62,870 bases of DNA from Micractinium sp. NFX-FRZ (taxonomy: Eukaryota > Chlorophyta > Trebouxiophyceae > Chlorellales > Chlorellaceae), in NCBI GenBank assembly GCA_029339195.1, contig JAPTJF010000377.1, positions 1 through 62,870 on the forward strand. The letters are read 5' to 3'. This document shows positions 22,901 through 34,977 of the stretch, in pieces. The notes beneath the pieces are model-generated. The model had not been told where the DNA came from and did not search any database. It saw only the letters and a list, made by a program, of their open reading frames with translations. Position 1 is the stretch's first letter. Each line of letters begins with the position of its first letter. A program made the position numbers and the translations under genes.

Positions 22901-25800
22901 CCAGCAGCTCGAGTTGGCTGCACAACACACCACCTCCTCCCACGCCACCCCGCGCCCACCTTCATGCGCCGCTTCTCCCCTCGCCCGCGTCCCCCGCCAA
23001 ATATCTTGTCCACCCGGATCACCATCTCCTGCGAAGGTGGGGGCCAGGCCATGCCATGCAAGCAGGCTGTCAGCAGTGCCCCTCCCAACACCTGCTCTGT
23101 GATGAGGATACAAGCAGAGGAAACCTTGCCCATCGCAGGCTGCCATCCCCCGCGCCAGCACCGCGCTCATGGCAGCGGCGTGCCTCTGAGAAGCACGCGG
23201 TTGGCCCCATTTCAAACCCCGCCTCCCATCTCGGCACCAGCCCAACCGGCCCGCCAGCAGGATGAATGGGCTGACAAGCTCACACGCAGAAGCAGCACCT
23301 GGTGCTGGCTGCGGGTCGTTGGCACACAGGCAGAACGCAGCAGCTGGTGCAGCAGCTGGTGCTGATGCCGGTCCTGGTGCTGCTGGTGCTGCTGCAGCTG
23401 CCTACTGCCTACAGGTGGTCCCCCACACGCACCTGCAGGTTGTCACTGGAGCCAAAGGGGCCCACCATGCGGGGCGGCTGCGAGGGCACCTCCACCTCCA
23501 CCAGGCGGTCGTCGAGGTCGCCGTCCCTGGCGGGGTGGGGCGGGGTGGGGTGGGGTAGGGTGTGCGGCGGGTGGGTGTCGCTCCCAACGGCGTGGGTTCC
23601 GCCCCAACCAGGTGGGGGCTGTGGAAAGGCGTGCAAGGACTTTGGCACACAAATGTCTGCCCCCCACACACCAACGTTCTCTACGACGCAGAACGGGGCA
23701 GCAGCAGAGAGACCGGCGCAGAAGGAGCAAGCAGTCCCAGCCGGGGCCGAGGGTGGGCCACCCATGCCCAAAACCCCTGCCCTCCCGTCCCCACCCCCTC
23801 CCCAGCCCCCCGCCCGCGCCCACCTGTAGAGCTGGCGGAAGGAGTTTTTGGTGTCTGCCGCCGCGCTGTCCCCCAGCAGCGCCGCCAGTATGCGCTCCTC
23901 CACCGCCTCGTCAATGGCGCGACGCATCTCGCGACGCAGCCGCTGCAAGGAAGGAGGGCCGGCAGGAGGGTGCAGGCGCGTTTGGAATGCGTGTGGGGGC
24001 TGGCTGGGAAGGAACACAGGTTGGGCAGGCACCTTTGCCTGCACACCAAGCTACAGCTGCTCGAGCCTGATAATGCCTGGCTGCTTTGGCTTCCTAGCCC
24101 GCCACTGCGTGACGGTGTTCTCAGCCTGCCCCTCTTCCACCCAAGCAAGCAACCAGCCCAGGCCAGGCAGCAGGCAGGTGGTGCTGACCTGGCGCTTCAT
24201 GATGATTGCGTTGTCCACCTGCCCCCCTCCACCCAACTCCAGAGCAAACAACCAGGCAGGCCAGGCAGCAGGCAGGTGGTGCTGACCTGGCGCATCATGA
24301 TGATGGCGTTGTCCACCAGGTCTCGGATGATTTGGTCCACATCCCGCCCGTGGAAGCCAACCTCCGTGAACTTGGTGGCCTCTACCTGCGGCACACATGG
24401 CACGTCGTGTGGGGGGGCAGCGAGGAGGGGAGGAAGAGGGGGCAGGGGAGGGGGAGGGAGGGAGGGAGGGGCAGCGAGTGAGGACGGAGGGGTGCAGGGA
24501 GGAGGGCAGGGAGGGGGGCAACGACGAGCGCCAGGGGCGCTTCGACGGGCGGCGGAGGCGGACCTCTGGAGGAGGGGACCCTGGGGGTGACCGACATCAT
24601 GTCCCCCCTCACTCCCCTCTGATGCACCACGCATTCATTGAATGCATGCACCCCGCCCCGCACCTTGACAAAGGGCGCGTTGGCCATCTTGGCCAGGCGC
24701 CGCGCGATCTCGGTCTTGCCGCAGCCCGTGGGGCCAATCATGAGCAGGTTCTTGGGGTGGATCTCCTCCTGCACACACATGGTAACGACACATGCCAGTG
24801 TTTGTTTGACGAGTCTGCTTGTTGGGCAGGTGCCATTAATGAGCAGCCTGCTTGGGCTGGGTCCCCTCCTGCACGTGGGCGAGTGCGGGTGCCTTGGGGA
24901 GCAGCGAGAGCAGGTTGGTGGGTGCCCTCTGGCTGTGGACACAATTGTATGCTACAGCGCAGTTCTGTTGCATTTGTGCGGGGCAACTTGGATGCGTACC
25001 CCACCCTTGGGGAGGGGGGTTGGATGTGGGACGGGAGTGAAAGAGTGCGTGCCTCGTGCCGCTGCCGATCTGCCCAGCCCGCCTCCGCCAACCCGGCCAT
25101 GTGCTTGCCTCGCTCGCCGCCAAGCTGCCGCCCACATCCATCCACACCCGCTGCCCCCCACAGGATCCACCGACACCAAGTGCCCAACCGGTTGCCTCAC
25201 CCGCAGCGGGCTGGGCACTTTGTGGCGGCGCCAGCGGTTGCGCAGCGCGTTGGCCACCGCCTTCTTCGCCGCCCCCTGCCCCACAATGTACCGGTCCAGC
25301 ATCTCCACCACCTGGCGGGGGGTCAGCTGGGCAGAGGACAGCTCGCTCTCCTCCCACGAGGCGTGGGGGACGGGCTCTGGCTCCGCTGCCGCCGCAGCCG
25401 TGGGCGCTACGGGTGCTGCGTGGAAGCGGCGCAGGCAGGCGGGCAGCGCAGAGACGGCAGCCGCGGGGAGCAGCGTGTCTGCTAGCTGTGGCGCCGCCGC
25501 GTGGCCGCCCTGCTGCGCCGCGGCCTGCGAGGCAGGCGGTGGCGAGGTTGCAGGGGTGGGCAGGCAGATGCACACAGTTGCTGGCAGCCGAGCAGGCAGG
25601 CAGGCGGCAGGGAGTGGCCGCAGGCGGCCGGCGGCGGAGAGTGGCGGCGCCTCGCTAGCACCACCGCTTGGGAGCCGCCCCCGGCCGTCCAGGGTTTGCT
25701 CTGAAAGCTTGCAGCCATTCCCTGCCCCGCCCCAGGCCCGCACAAAGCTTCTCACCAGCAGCCTGCTCAGCGAGCGCAGGTTTCTGCCCAGGTGCGCCAT
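19942..25800 (-). CDS. hslU: Mitochondrial HslU/ClpY protease ATPase
   Basis: Fourteen exons give 594 aa: 25800-25201, 24768-24664, 24385-24287, 23942-23824, 23526-23433, 23028-22960, 22694-22595, 22367-22257, 22034-21974, 21607-21521, 21186-21086, 20743-20706, 20317-20225 and 20049-19942. HslU is the AAA+ unfoldase that feeds proteins to the HslV peptidase. Visible hallmarks are the N-terminal [12 protein letters not shown], Walker A GPTGCGKT (212-219; Cys where Val is usual), the pore-loop region EVGFHGRDV, Walker B VFIDEID (398-404), the [15 protein letters not shown] sensor region and the C-terminal LSRYVL that in bacteria docks into HslV. The first 100 or so residues ([19 protein letters not shown] then Ala/Pro-rich) fit a mitochondrial presequence plus linker. 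No HslV gene is in the window. Several introns hold copies of adjoining exon edges. Confidence 0.95.
24147..24318 (-). repeat. 98-bp tandem duplication spanning an HslU donor
   Basis: Segments 24243-24318 and 24147-24220 are near-identical and offset by 98 bp. The second copy contains a 30-nt stretch (24218-24189) reading [10 protein letters not shown], bounded by a gggggcag acceptor and a GTCAGC donor identical to that of the true exon ending at 24287. Confidence 0.88.
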
Positions 25801-26122
25801 TGCGGGGGCCTGGCGCTGTGATCCGTGGGTCTCGAGGTTGCGGGGCGACGGTAGTGCACCCGATTTACCACGCTTGAGCGAGCAACCCTCTTGTGTCTCG
25901 GCGTCCAGCCGACCACCCACTCTCGACAACCCAGATCGTTCGTGAAGCGACGATGGCAGCGCTGGCCAAAGGTTTCTCCCCTCGAGGGAGTAACTCGAGG
26001 AGGGCCTGCTGGCGCCATGTCAGCATTTCTCAAACGGGCTGAACAGCCTCCGATGTCGGCTTGTGTCCGCCGCATCCTTCTTGAAACCTACCTGCACATT
26101 CACAGAAAGCAGCCCACCCACA
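25801..26122. promoter_or_regulatory. Bidirectional promoter region of hslU and rsfS
   Basis: Only 322 bp separate the two start codons, which point away from each other. Both promoters and 5' UTRs must fit here or overlap the genes. No named element is recognisable. Confidence 0.6.
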
Positions 26123-28248
26123 ATGCGTCTCGCCCTTTGCAAAAGCTCAGCGCCGGCACCCTGCCAGCGGCGCGCAGCGGCCTTTGGCGGGTCTCGCAGT
26201 TGCCAGGTAGACTTAGCAAATGCTTTGGATGTGTTGGACCGCCTGGAGCAGCACGCGGGAGCACCTGTATTCCCATGCATGTTGTTATCGCTCGCCGCTC
26301 CGCTACTTTGCCCCAGGCCCTGGCCCTCCCGCACCAGCATGATGCACCCCACATATGTCCCCTGCAGCCCCTGGCGCAGCGCCCCACCAGCAGCAGCCGT
26401 GGCGGCAGCGCGCCGCGGCGGCGGCAGGCGGCAGTGGCAGCAGCACTTGAGGAGGAGGAGGAGGAGTTGGAAAACACTGCCGGCGGCACCGCCGATGCCA
26501 CCCTGCAGCCCTCCACCTCTTACAGCAGCAGCGACGCGGATGGGGAGGACGATAGCTGCGACTTTGCGGTGGCAATGGCCAAGGTGGGCGGGCGGGCATG
26601 AGCGGTGGTGCTAGGGTGGTGAGGGCAGAACTGGGAACAGGTGGGGAGGGACACTGTTTACAATAGGGATGGCACAAAGTGGGCTTGGTAGATGTCCTGG
26701 TGCCTGCCTGCAAGCGCCTCTTCAGGCTGCCGACCTCCTGGGTCTCCTCCAGGTGGCGCTGCCACGGCGAGAGGCCTGGCTGCCGCCTTGGCCGACTCTG
26801 ACATATGCCCTGGCCTGGCCGCCCCCTGCATGCGCGCTCCTGCTCCCCCCTCCCATGCATGCGCACGATGCAACTTCAGTACTGCTGTGTGCCGCAGTGC
26901 CGCAGGTGGCAATGGGACGCAAGGGGAGGGACGTTCAAACTCTTCAGCCACAGGCTCTACGGTGACTATATCTATGTGCAAGTGGCGCTCACATGCATGT
27001 CATGTCACATACACCTGCCGCACCCGCAGGTGGCTTGGGAGACCAAGGCGGAGGACATCCTGCTGCTCAACGTCGCCCCCGTAGTGTACTGGTGCGTGGG
27101 TGTAGGGGCGGGGGCGGGGGACGGGGGGCAGGGTGGGGGCTGCAGCAGCGGCGGCGCCTTCTTGGGGGCCCTAGGTTGGCCTGAGTGAGTGATGGCCCCA
27201 TCAGCGGGCACCCGAAGCGTGTGCTTCGGATGTGCTACCCATCTAGTGAGGTCACGCCGAAGAGTGTGTGTGTGTGTAAAGGGCAGGGCGCGACTGCCGC
27301 ACCCGTTGGGCACGACGCCTTCGCTGTGCAACTACTTGCCTTTTCCAGTCCGACCCCTCCGCCTGCGCACCCGCTGTGCACGACGCGCTGCACACTGGCT
27401 GCCACACCAATGCCTCCGCTGTGCGCGCTGCGCGCCCCTGCTGTGCCTGCTGTGCCCGCAGGACGCGGTACATGCTCATCGCCACCGTCTTCTCCCGCCC
27501 CCAGCTCAACGCCATCCTGGGCAAGATGGAGAAGATTGCGGCAGAGGAGCACGACCGGCGGCTCAGCACCAGCCCCAAGGCCACCAGGTGCGGGCGTTGA
27601 AGGGGAGGGGGAGGATGCAGGGGCGAGGGGTGTCATTTGCTGGCGCACACAGGCGGGCACGTTTGTGGCTGTAGCGTGGGCAGTGCTGGGCATGCATCCC
27701 CCCCTGCCCACCTCGTACTTTCACCTTCCTGCTGCCGCAGCGGCGGGTGGGAGCTGCTGGACTATGGCAACCTGTTGATCCGCACCCCCACCTCTCCCGC
27801 TCACCCCCACCTCGTACTTTCCCTTCCTGCTGCCGCAGCGGCGGGTGGGAGCTGCTGGACTATGGTGACGTCGTGATCCACATCCTCACGGCGGACCAGC
27901 GCGATTACTACGATCTCGAGGTGTGACCAGGGGCAATGTGGCGACCTGTTTGCCCGGCCCGTGTCTGTGAATGCTTGCGTGTGAACGCCGGACAGCTGCA
28001 GGCGGGGCAAGGTGATGGGCTGGCCGGCGGCAGGCGCTTGGGCTGCTTGTTTTAAACTGCCTGTCGACCCGCCACAGCCCCCGCTGCTGGCCCTGCACTG
28101 CCCCTGCTCACCCTGCCTCTCTGCCCCCCGCCTCCCCCCTCGGTGTTTGACCTTCTTGCAGGGCTTCTACGGCGCTGCCGAGGAGGTGGCGCTGCCATTT
28201 GCCCAGGAGGCGGTGGCTGACGTGGACACCTGGTCCAAGAAGCTCTAA
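26123..28248 (+). CDS. rsfS: Ribosomal silencing factor RsfS/Iojap, organellar
   Basis: Exons 26123-26206, 26368-26583, 27030-27091, 27462-27587, 27839-27920 and 28162-28248 give 218 aa. RsfS binds ribosomal protein uL14 and blocks joining of the ribosomal subunits; plant Iojap is its plastid form. The domain fills the second half: AEDILLLNVAPV, TRYMLIATVFSRPQLNAIL, GGWELLDYGDVVIHILT and the diagnostic DYYDLEGFYG, all in family order. The first 28 residues (MRLALCKSSAPAPCQRRAAA) look like a transit peptide, and an acidic linker (LEEEEEELEN) follows. Chloroplast or mitochondrial targeting cannot be decided by eye. Exon 5 has an upstream tandem copy of its acceptor and first half. Confidence 0.93.
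27707..27868 (+). repeat. 98-bp tandem duplication of an rsfS acceptor and exon start
   Basis: The block ending in GCTGCCGCAG and the following CGGCGGGTGGGAGCTGCTGG occurs at 27730-27760 and again 98 bp later at 27828-27858. Only the second copy continues into the conserved DYGDVVIHILTADQRD codons; using the first would shift the frame. Confidence 0.92.
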
Positions 28249-28667
28249 CTGCCTCTTGTGACTTTACTGTGACACGCACCGGGCCAACCCTGGTGGCCGG
28301 TGCTGGGCCAGAGAGAGGCGGCCGCTGACCCTCTTGACATGCTCGACCGCTGGACAGCGCCAGATCCGGGCACTGCCCTGGCCCAGGCCAGCAATGTATC
28401 AGCTGCGCCTCCACCATTGCCACCGCCTCTGCCCACCCGGACCCACTAGAGATGCGCCGCCCGCCCTCCCCCCTTGCTTCCGCTCCCGCTCCCTGCCCCG
28501 CCCTCCCCTGCTCCCAGTCCGCTGCTGTTTCCACTCGCCCACCCTAATTCCTTCTGCGTGCCAGCGCTGCCAAATGTCCTTTTGGTACCCCGCTTCAGAC
28601 GCCTCCCTGCAATAGATACCTGCACCACACACACAGCACGCGCAGCACGCCCTTTGCGCCCCTAGAA

Positions 28668-28672
28668 TGTAA
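28668..28672 (+). terminator. TGTAA poly(A) signal of rsfS
   Basis: TGTAA 420 nt after the rsfS stop, in the sense orientation. Confidence 0.45.
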
Positions 28673-28730
28673 GCATGCCTGCACATACCGGCCCCCATGC
28701 ATGCCTGCCTCTCGGCTGCTGTGAGTGGGC

Positions 28731-28735
28731 TTACA
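28731..28735 (-). terminator. TGTAA poly(A) signal of the zinc-finger gene
   Basis: TTACA on the plus strand is TGTAA in the sense of the minus-strand gene, about 355 nt beyond its stop. Confidence 0.45.
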
Positions 28736-29089
28736 AGTTGCTTGGGCCAAACGTGAGGAGTGCAGCAGGAGCGCAGTAGGTCTGGCCAGGACAGTGGGGC
28801 AGGGCAGAGCAGTAGGAGAGGGCAGTGCTGTGCAAGCAGGGAAGCGAGGAGTGATTGCAAGGGTGATAGGGAATGTCCATGAGCAGGGGGTGGACATGCG
28901 ACAGGATGGGCCCCCGGGCCTGGCTGAGCTGGGTGCGGCGCTGGACAGGCAGAGGGACCGTGCTGCCTGAAAATGTATTTGCCAGCCCTGTGGGGCCCTT
29001 GCCTCCTAGCTAACTGGGTACTAGCTGGCAAGACAGTTATCAAGATGCATGGCAGGAAGGAAAAGGAAGTGGGGCCTCGGGAGGCTCTG

Positions 29090-29847
29090 TCAGTCGGCCA
29101 CAAAGTCTGCCAGGCCGGAGAGGCCGCTGCCGCCGCAGTCGGGGCAGGCGATGGCGGCGCCGCCCCGGCACAGCCAGCAGGGGCAGTCCTGCGGGGCGGC
29201 GGGGGGAGTGAGGAGTGGGTGCCGTGCTTGTTCAGCTCAAGACTACGTGCAGGCGGGGCTGCCATGCATGATTCTTATTCACATCCTTGGCACGGTTACT
29301 GCCAGCCAGGGCTTCCTTTTAGTTTCTGTTTCCTGGCTGGCATCAGCATTTGCTCTCCCTCACCTGGACAAAGAACCACTGCAGGTCCTGCGACTGGTTG
29401 TTCTGCACAGAGAACGGGGGGAGGGGAGCGCATTGGATGCGAGAGGAGGGAGGGCCTGGTTACCTAAACCACCACCCCGCTGTCCCTCTGCCTTGGACCA
29501 TCCCCTTCTTGTCGCTTGATGATAACAATCATCCCCTTACCACCTCGCACCTGCTTGACTACCCCCCGCTCGTTTCCAAACATCTCAGCCGCCTTGTCTG
29601 TTGCATTCACGCCGCTTCCCTGGCACTGCGGGCACACCACTCTGCCGCCGCCGGCGCAGGCGGTGCAGGTGCAGCTCTCTGGCATGACCGGGCCCAGCCC
29701 AGCGGCCGCCCGCCGCTTGCGCTCCAAGAAATCGAGCTGGGAAGCACTGAAGGAAGACCGCTCTTGCTCCGTGACAAAAGAGTCGAGCTGCTGCTGCGGT
29801 GCGCCCGCCGGCTGCTGCTGCCCCTGCGCTGATGCGGCCGCCAGGCG
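29090..29847 (-). CDS. DnaJ-type (BSD2-like) Cys-rich zinc-finger protein, 5' end unresolved
   Basis: Three exons join in phase 0: 29847-29551, 29402-29364 and 29188-29090, giving the last 144 residues. Four Cys pairs follow the DnaJ zinc-finger scheme: CTCTACAGGG, CPQCQGSG, CPCWLCRGG and CPDCGGSG. There is no J domain, so this belongs with stand-alone DnaJ-type zinc-finger proteins such as plant BSD2, which assist plastid protein folding; that role is inference. A Gln-rich N-terminal part (AQGQQQPAGAPQQQ) precedes the finger. The exon at 29847 starts after a C-run ending in ccacag and must have an upstream exon, probably encoding a transit peptide, which I could not place. Confidence 0.68.
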
Positions 29848-30639
29848 CTGTGGGGCCGGGGGGGGGGGGGGTTGCGCATGGACAGGAGGGTGATCTTGGA
29901 CTCAGTGGTGTGGTGCAGGCAAAAAGAAAAGGTCCAAGAAGCGCAGCAGGAGCGAAACCAGTGCTCCCTTGGCGGAGGGGTAAGCGGCAGAAGGGCCACT
30001 GGCCGGCACCTTGCTCCCGCTTCAACCAGGGCTCTCACCGTGCCGTCAGCATCGGGCTGTCCAATCCGCGCTCACCCTTTTCAGTGTCGCCAGTTTGCTA
30101 TCTGCTGGCCGCACAGGCGGAGGCAGAGTGCCCCAGCTCCACCTCCACCTCCAGCTCCAGCTCGCTGTCGGTGGCATGGATCGTGCCAGCATGCTGACAG
30201 TCGTCCTTGGGACAGTCTCGACAAGCACAAACCGGCTGTGCAAGTGCGAAAAGGCCAGGCTGCTTCCTGCCCGTGCTGTGCTATGCTGTGCAGCTGTAGA
30301 GTGGCTCAGCGTGCGGCGTGCATCTGTTTCGGGCGTGGTCTTCATTATCGGACTGTCGGCAAAGTCTTGGATTGCCCTGGTGCCGCGAATTCACGGAACG
30401 TTGGTGTGCTTGTTGGCGTTTGTTCTGAGCGTGAGCGGCAGGCTTACAGGCCTGGCAGGAATTCCAGCGCAAACAACACATTGCCGACACCATCAGCAGG
30501 AAGCGAGCAGGAGCAGCAGGAGCAGCAGCGGCTGAACCCTGCCCAGCGGCAGGGCGCCCTTCCGCGTCTTCCGTCACTCCCTAGCTGCCTGTAAATTCTT
30601 TTTTATTTATTGATTCAAGCTCCACTACTCAATATCATC
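29848..30639. other. Divergent region between zinc-finger gene and nat9
   Basis: It holds the unplaced first exon or exons of the zinc-finger gene and the nat9 promoter. A minus-strand frame starting at 30194 (MLARSMPPTASWSW) ends at a good GTGAGC donor, but its phase does not match the 29847 exon. Confidence 0.35.
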
Positions 30640-32699
<2,060 letters not shown>

Positions 32700-32746
32700 G
32701 CGGCGGTGGAATGCCAGCAGGTCATGCCTCCATTCTGCATGCCCTG

Positions 32747-32773
32747 TGTAATCTGCCGTCAGCGCGCTTGTAA
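32747..32773 (+). terminator. Two TGTAA poly(A) signals of nat9
   Basis: TGTAA occurs at 32747-32751 and again at 32769-32773, 50-70 nt beyond the stop codon. Confidence 0.5.
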
Positions 32774-33005
32774 ACCTGTGGCTGCAACCATGGATGTGCA
32801 CCCCGCTGCCTCAGCCGGAGCAGCGGCAGGGCAACCCTCGTGCCGACGAGCCGCCGCCGCCGCCGCCATGTCAGCGCCGTTGTTGCCCTGCTGGCAGCCT
32901 CCTCTTTGGCAGCCAGCCAAGCTTGGCATCCGCGCAAACCCAGCGACGCAGGAGGAGCTGGGCTGGGAAACGGAGCGGAGGAAGGAGGACAGACAGCTCC
33001 GCAAT

Positions 33006-34331
33006 ATGGCCAGGACGAAGCAGAAGGCGCCGGTGAGCGTGCAAAATGGCAGCGCAAATGCTGAGATCACTTGATCGCGCAGCACCTCAGCCCGGCGGAG
33101 CGACAGCCTGCCCGGGGCTCTTGCGCGCCTTTGAACGTCTCGTGTCGTGCCCTCACTGGCGCAGAGCCCGTCCAAGCGGACAGCCGGCAAGGCGCCCGGC
33201 AAGAAGAGCCGGTCGCCGCTCAAAGCCAAGGCGGCCGCGGCAGCAAGTGAGCGGTGGCACCAGCGGGCACAGCGACCGCAGTGCTGCCCAGCCTCTTGCA
33301 GCTGGCATGGCAGACCATGTTGCAGGCTGGTAGAACACATGTTTCAGCTGCTGGAGATCAGCTCAGTCGTGCAGTGCTTCTGGTGGCCCCCGCTCGCTCC
33401 TACTGCCGCACTTCAGGCTGCAGCTTCGACTGCCAAGCATGCTTCTTCGCCGCCCCGCCCCTTTACTTTGCAGAGAAGCCTCACCGCTTCCGGCCCGGCA
33501 CCGTGGCGCTGCGTGAGATCCGCAAATACCAGCGCAGCACTGCGCTGCTGATCCGCAAGGCCCCCTTTGCCCGCCTGGTGAGACGGCTCGGCTGGCTGTA
33601 GATGCTGGCTGTTGATGCTGTGTAAGAAGCGTGCTCTCTTGTGGGTGCTGGCGTTGGGTGCTGTGCAAGAGGCAGTGCTGGATGTGGGTGCTGTGCAAGA
33701 GGCGGCGCTGCTGCTGCCTGCTGTCTGCTGTGGCACAGCCCACGGCCACATGCTTCTCCTCCTAAAGTTGGTCAAACACAACCCATACGCAACCCTGCCT
33801 CCCTGTCCTCTCCTTGTCGCACATCATTCTCAGGCATGCGGGTGCCGCCGCTTACGGCCAACTCACCTTCTTCCCTTCCCTTGCTTGCTGTCTTACTTTC
33901 CTCCCGCCCCCAGGCGCGTGAGATCACCAACAACGTGGCCCCGGAGCCCTTCCGGTGGACGGTGGAGGCGATGATGGCGCTGCAGGAGGCGACGGAGGAC
34001 TTCATTGTGCACCTGCTGGAGGACTGCAACCTGTGCGCCATACACGCCAAGCGCATCACCATCAGTGAGTTCTGGCTTTGCCGCTGGTTCTTCCTCTGGT
34101 TCTTATGCTGTGTGCGGACAGTAGCCTTTGGGCCATCCATACTCCCCAAGTATGTGACCATCCATGAGTGCTGGTTTAGCCTCCAGATCGTCTCCCAATA
34201 CTTATGTTGTGCGAGGAGCTGCCCACCCTCACCCCGCCTCCCTGCCTCCTGCCAACCCTGCTGCAGTGCCCAAGGACATGCAGCTGGCGCGCCGCATCCG
34301 CGGCCCCGTGTCCGGCGTCTGCTCCTACTGA
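33006..34331 (+). CDS. Probable centromeric histone H3 variant (CenH3/CENP-A)
   Basis: Exons 33006-33032, 33165-33246, 33474-33577, 33914-34064 and 34267-34331 give 142 aa. The tail starts like canonical H3 (MARTKQKAP) but then diverges ([17 protein letters not shown]). The fold region reads [20 protein letters not shown], then [18 protein letters not shown]. Loop 1/alpha-2 reads [19 protein letters not shown] where canonical H3 has the QDFKTDLRF type, so it is longer and carries the Trp seen in plant CenH3. The end is [20 protein letters not shown] then [13 protein letters not shown] diverged tail, longer loop 1 and an altered C-terminus are CenH3 hallmarks. Canonical algal H3 genes usually sit in histone clusters and lack so many introns. 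Another H3 variant is possible but less likely. Confidence 0.87.
34058..34217 (+). repeat. 99-bp tandem copy of a CenH3 exon end and donor
   Basis: The exon 4 end and donor region (ACCATCAGTGAGTTCTGG onward) recurs 99 bp later in the intron as ACCATCCATGAGTGCTGG. Matching continues through a TTATG-TGTG block. Confidence 0.75.
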
Positions 34332-34620
34332 GCAGCGGCCATGGCACGGCTGCTCCCACTGAGCAGCGGCTGACGCGGCTGCTGGCTACTGAGCAGTAGT
34401 GTGCAGAGCTGAGCTCAGCTGGCAGCGGCTTGGGCCATCCACTGGTCCTGAGCAGCGGCAGACACGGCTGCATGATGGGACCAGAAGCTGACATGGCTGC
34501 TCCTGCTGAGCCGCGGTACAATCAGGCTGACCTGCCAGCAGCACTGCTGTGCTGTGCAAACCGCAGCAGCACAACACGTCTGCTCCTACTGAGCAGCTGC
34601 GCGGCTGCTGAGCTGAGGTG
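34312..34620 (+). repeat. Degenerate ACTGAGCAGCGGC repeats over the CenH3 stop and 3' flank
   Basis: The last coding bases and stop codon (TGCTCCTACTGAGCAGC) recur at about 34579, and shorter ACTGAGCAG-type units occur between, near 34357 and 34388. Confidence 0.7.
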
Positions 34621-34977
34621 GCAACGGCCAGCCAGGTGGCAGTGCCCGTCTGGCGCACTGCTACAGCTGGCCCCTGCCCCGTTGTACCATCTAACCATAT
34701 CGCCACCACCACACCCTCACACCGTGACCATCAACTGACTGCCGCACGGCTGTGCTGTGCATGCCGCAGGGGGCACAGACCCCGATGCCTCCACCTACTG
34801 ACACACTTGGCACCTTGCAACACTTTCTTCGGGCAGCCCTATGACCACATACCTCATGCTCAGGCAGCAGGCGCTCAGGCAGCAGGCAAGCGCTCTCAAC
34901 AAAGGGCTTTCCAAGCTCTGTAAGCTTAAGTATGCAAGCAAGTAAACCGAGGTAACAGGGGAGTGCACAGGTGGCGG
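34332..34977. other. Convergent 3' flanks of CenH3 and the ankyrin gene
   Basis: No gene seen. Apart from the degenerate repeats there is a TGTAA at 34919-34923 that could end the CenH3 transcript. Confidence 0.45.

Larger units (their letters stand above)
28249..29089. other. Convergent 3' flanks of rsfS and the zinc-finger gene
   Basis: No gene seen. The stretch contains a TGTAA at 28668 for the left gene and a TTACA at 28731 for the right gene, as expected between two convergent 3' ends. Confidence 0.5.

Noticed and set aside
29848..30200. Trp-rich frame MLARSMPPTASWSW as first exon of the zinc-finger gene
   Set aside because: Its donor is good but its phase does not fit the next exon, and the peptide looks like a GGAGCT-repeat artefact.
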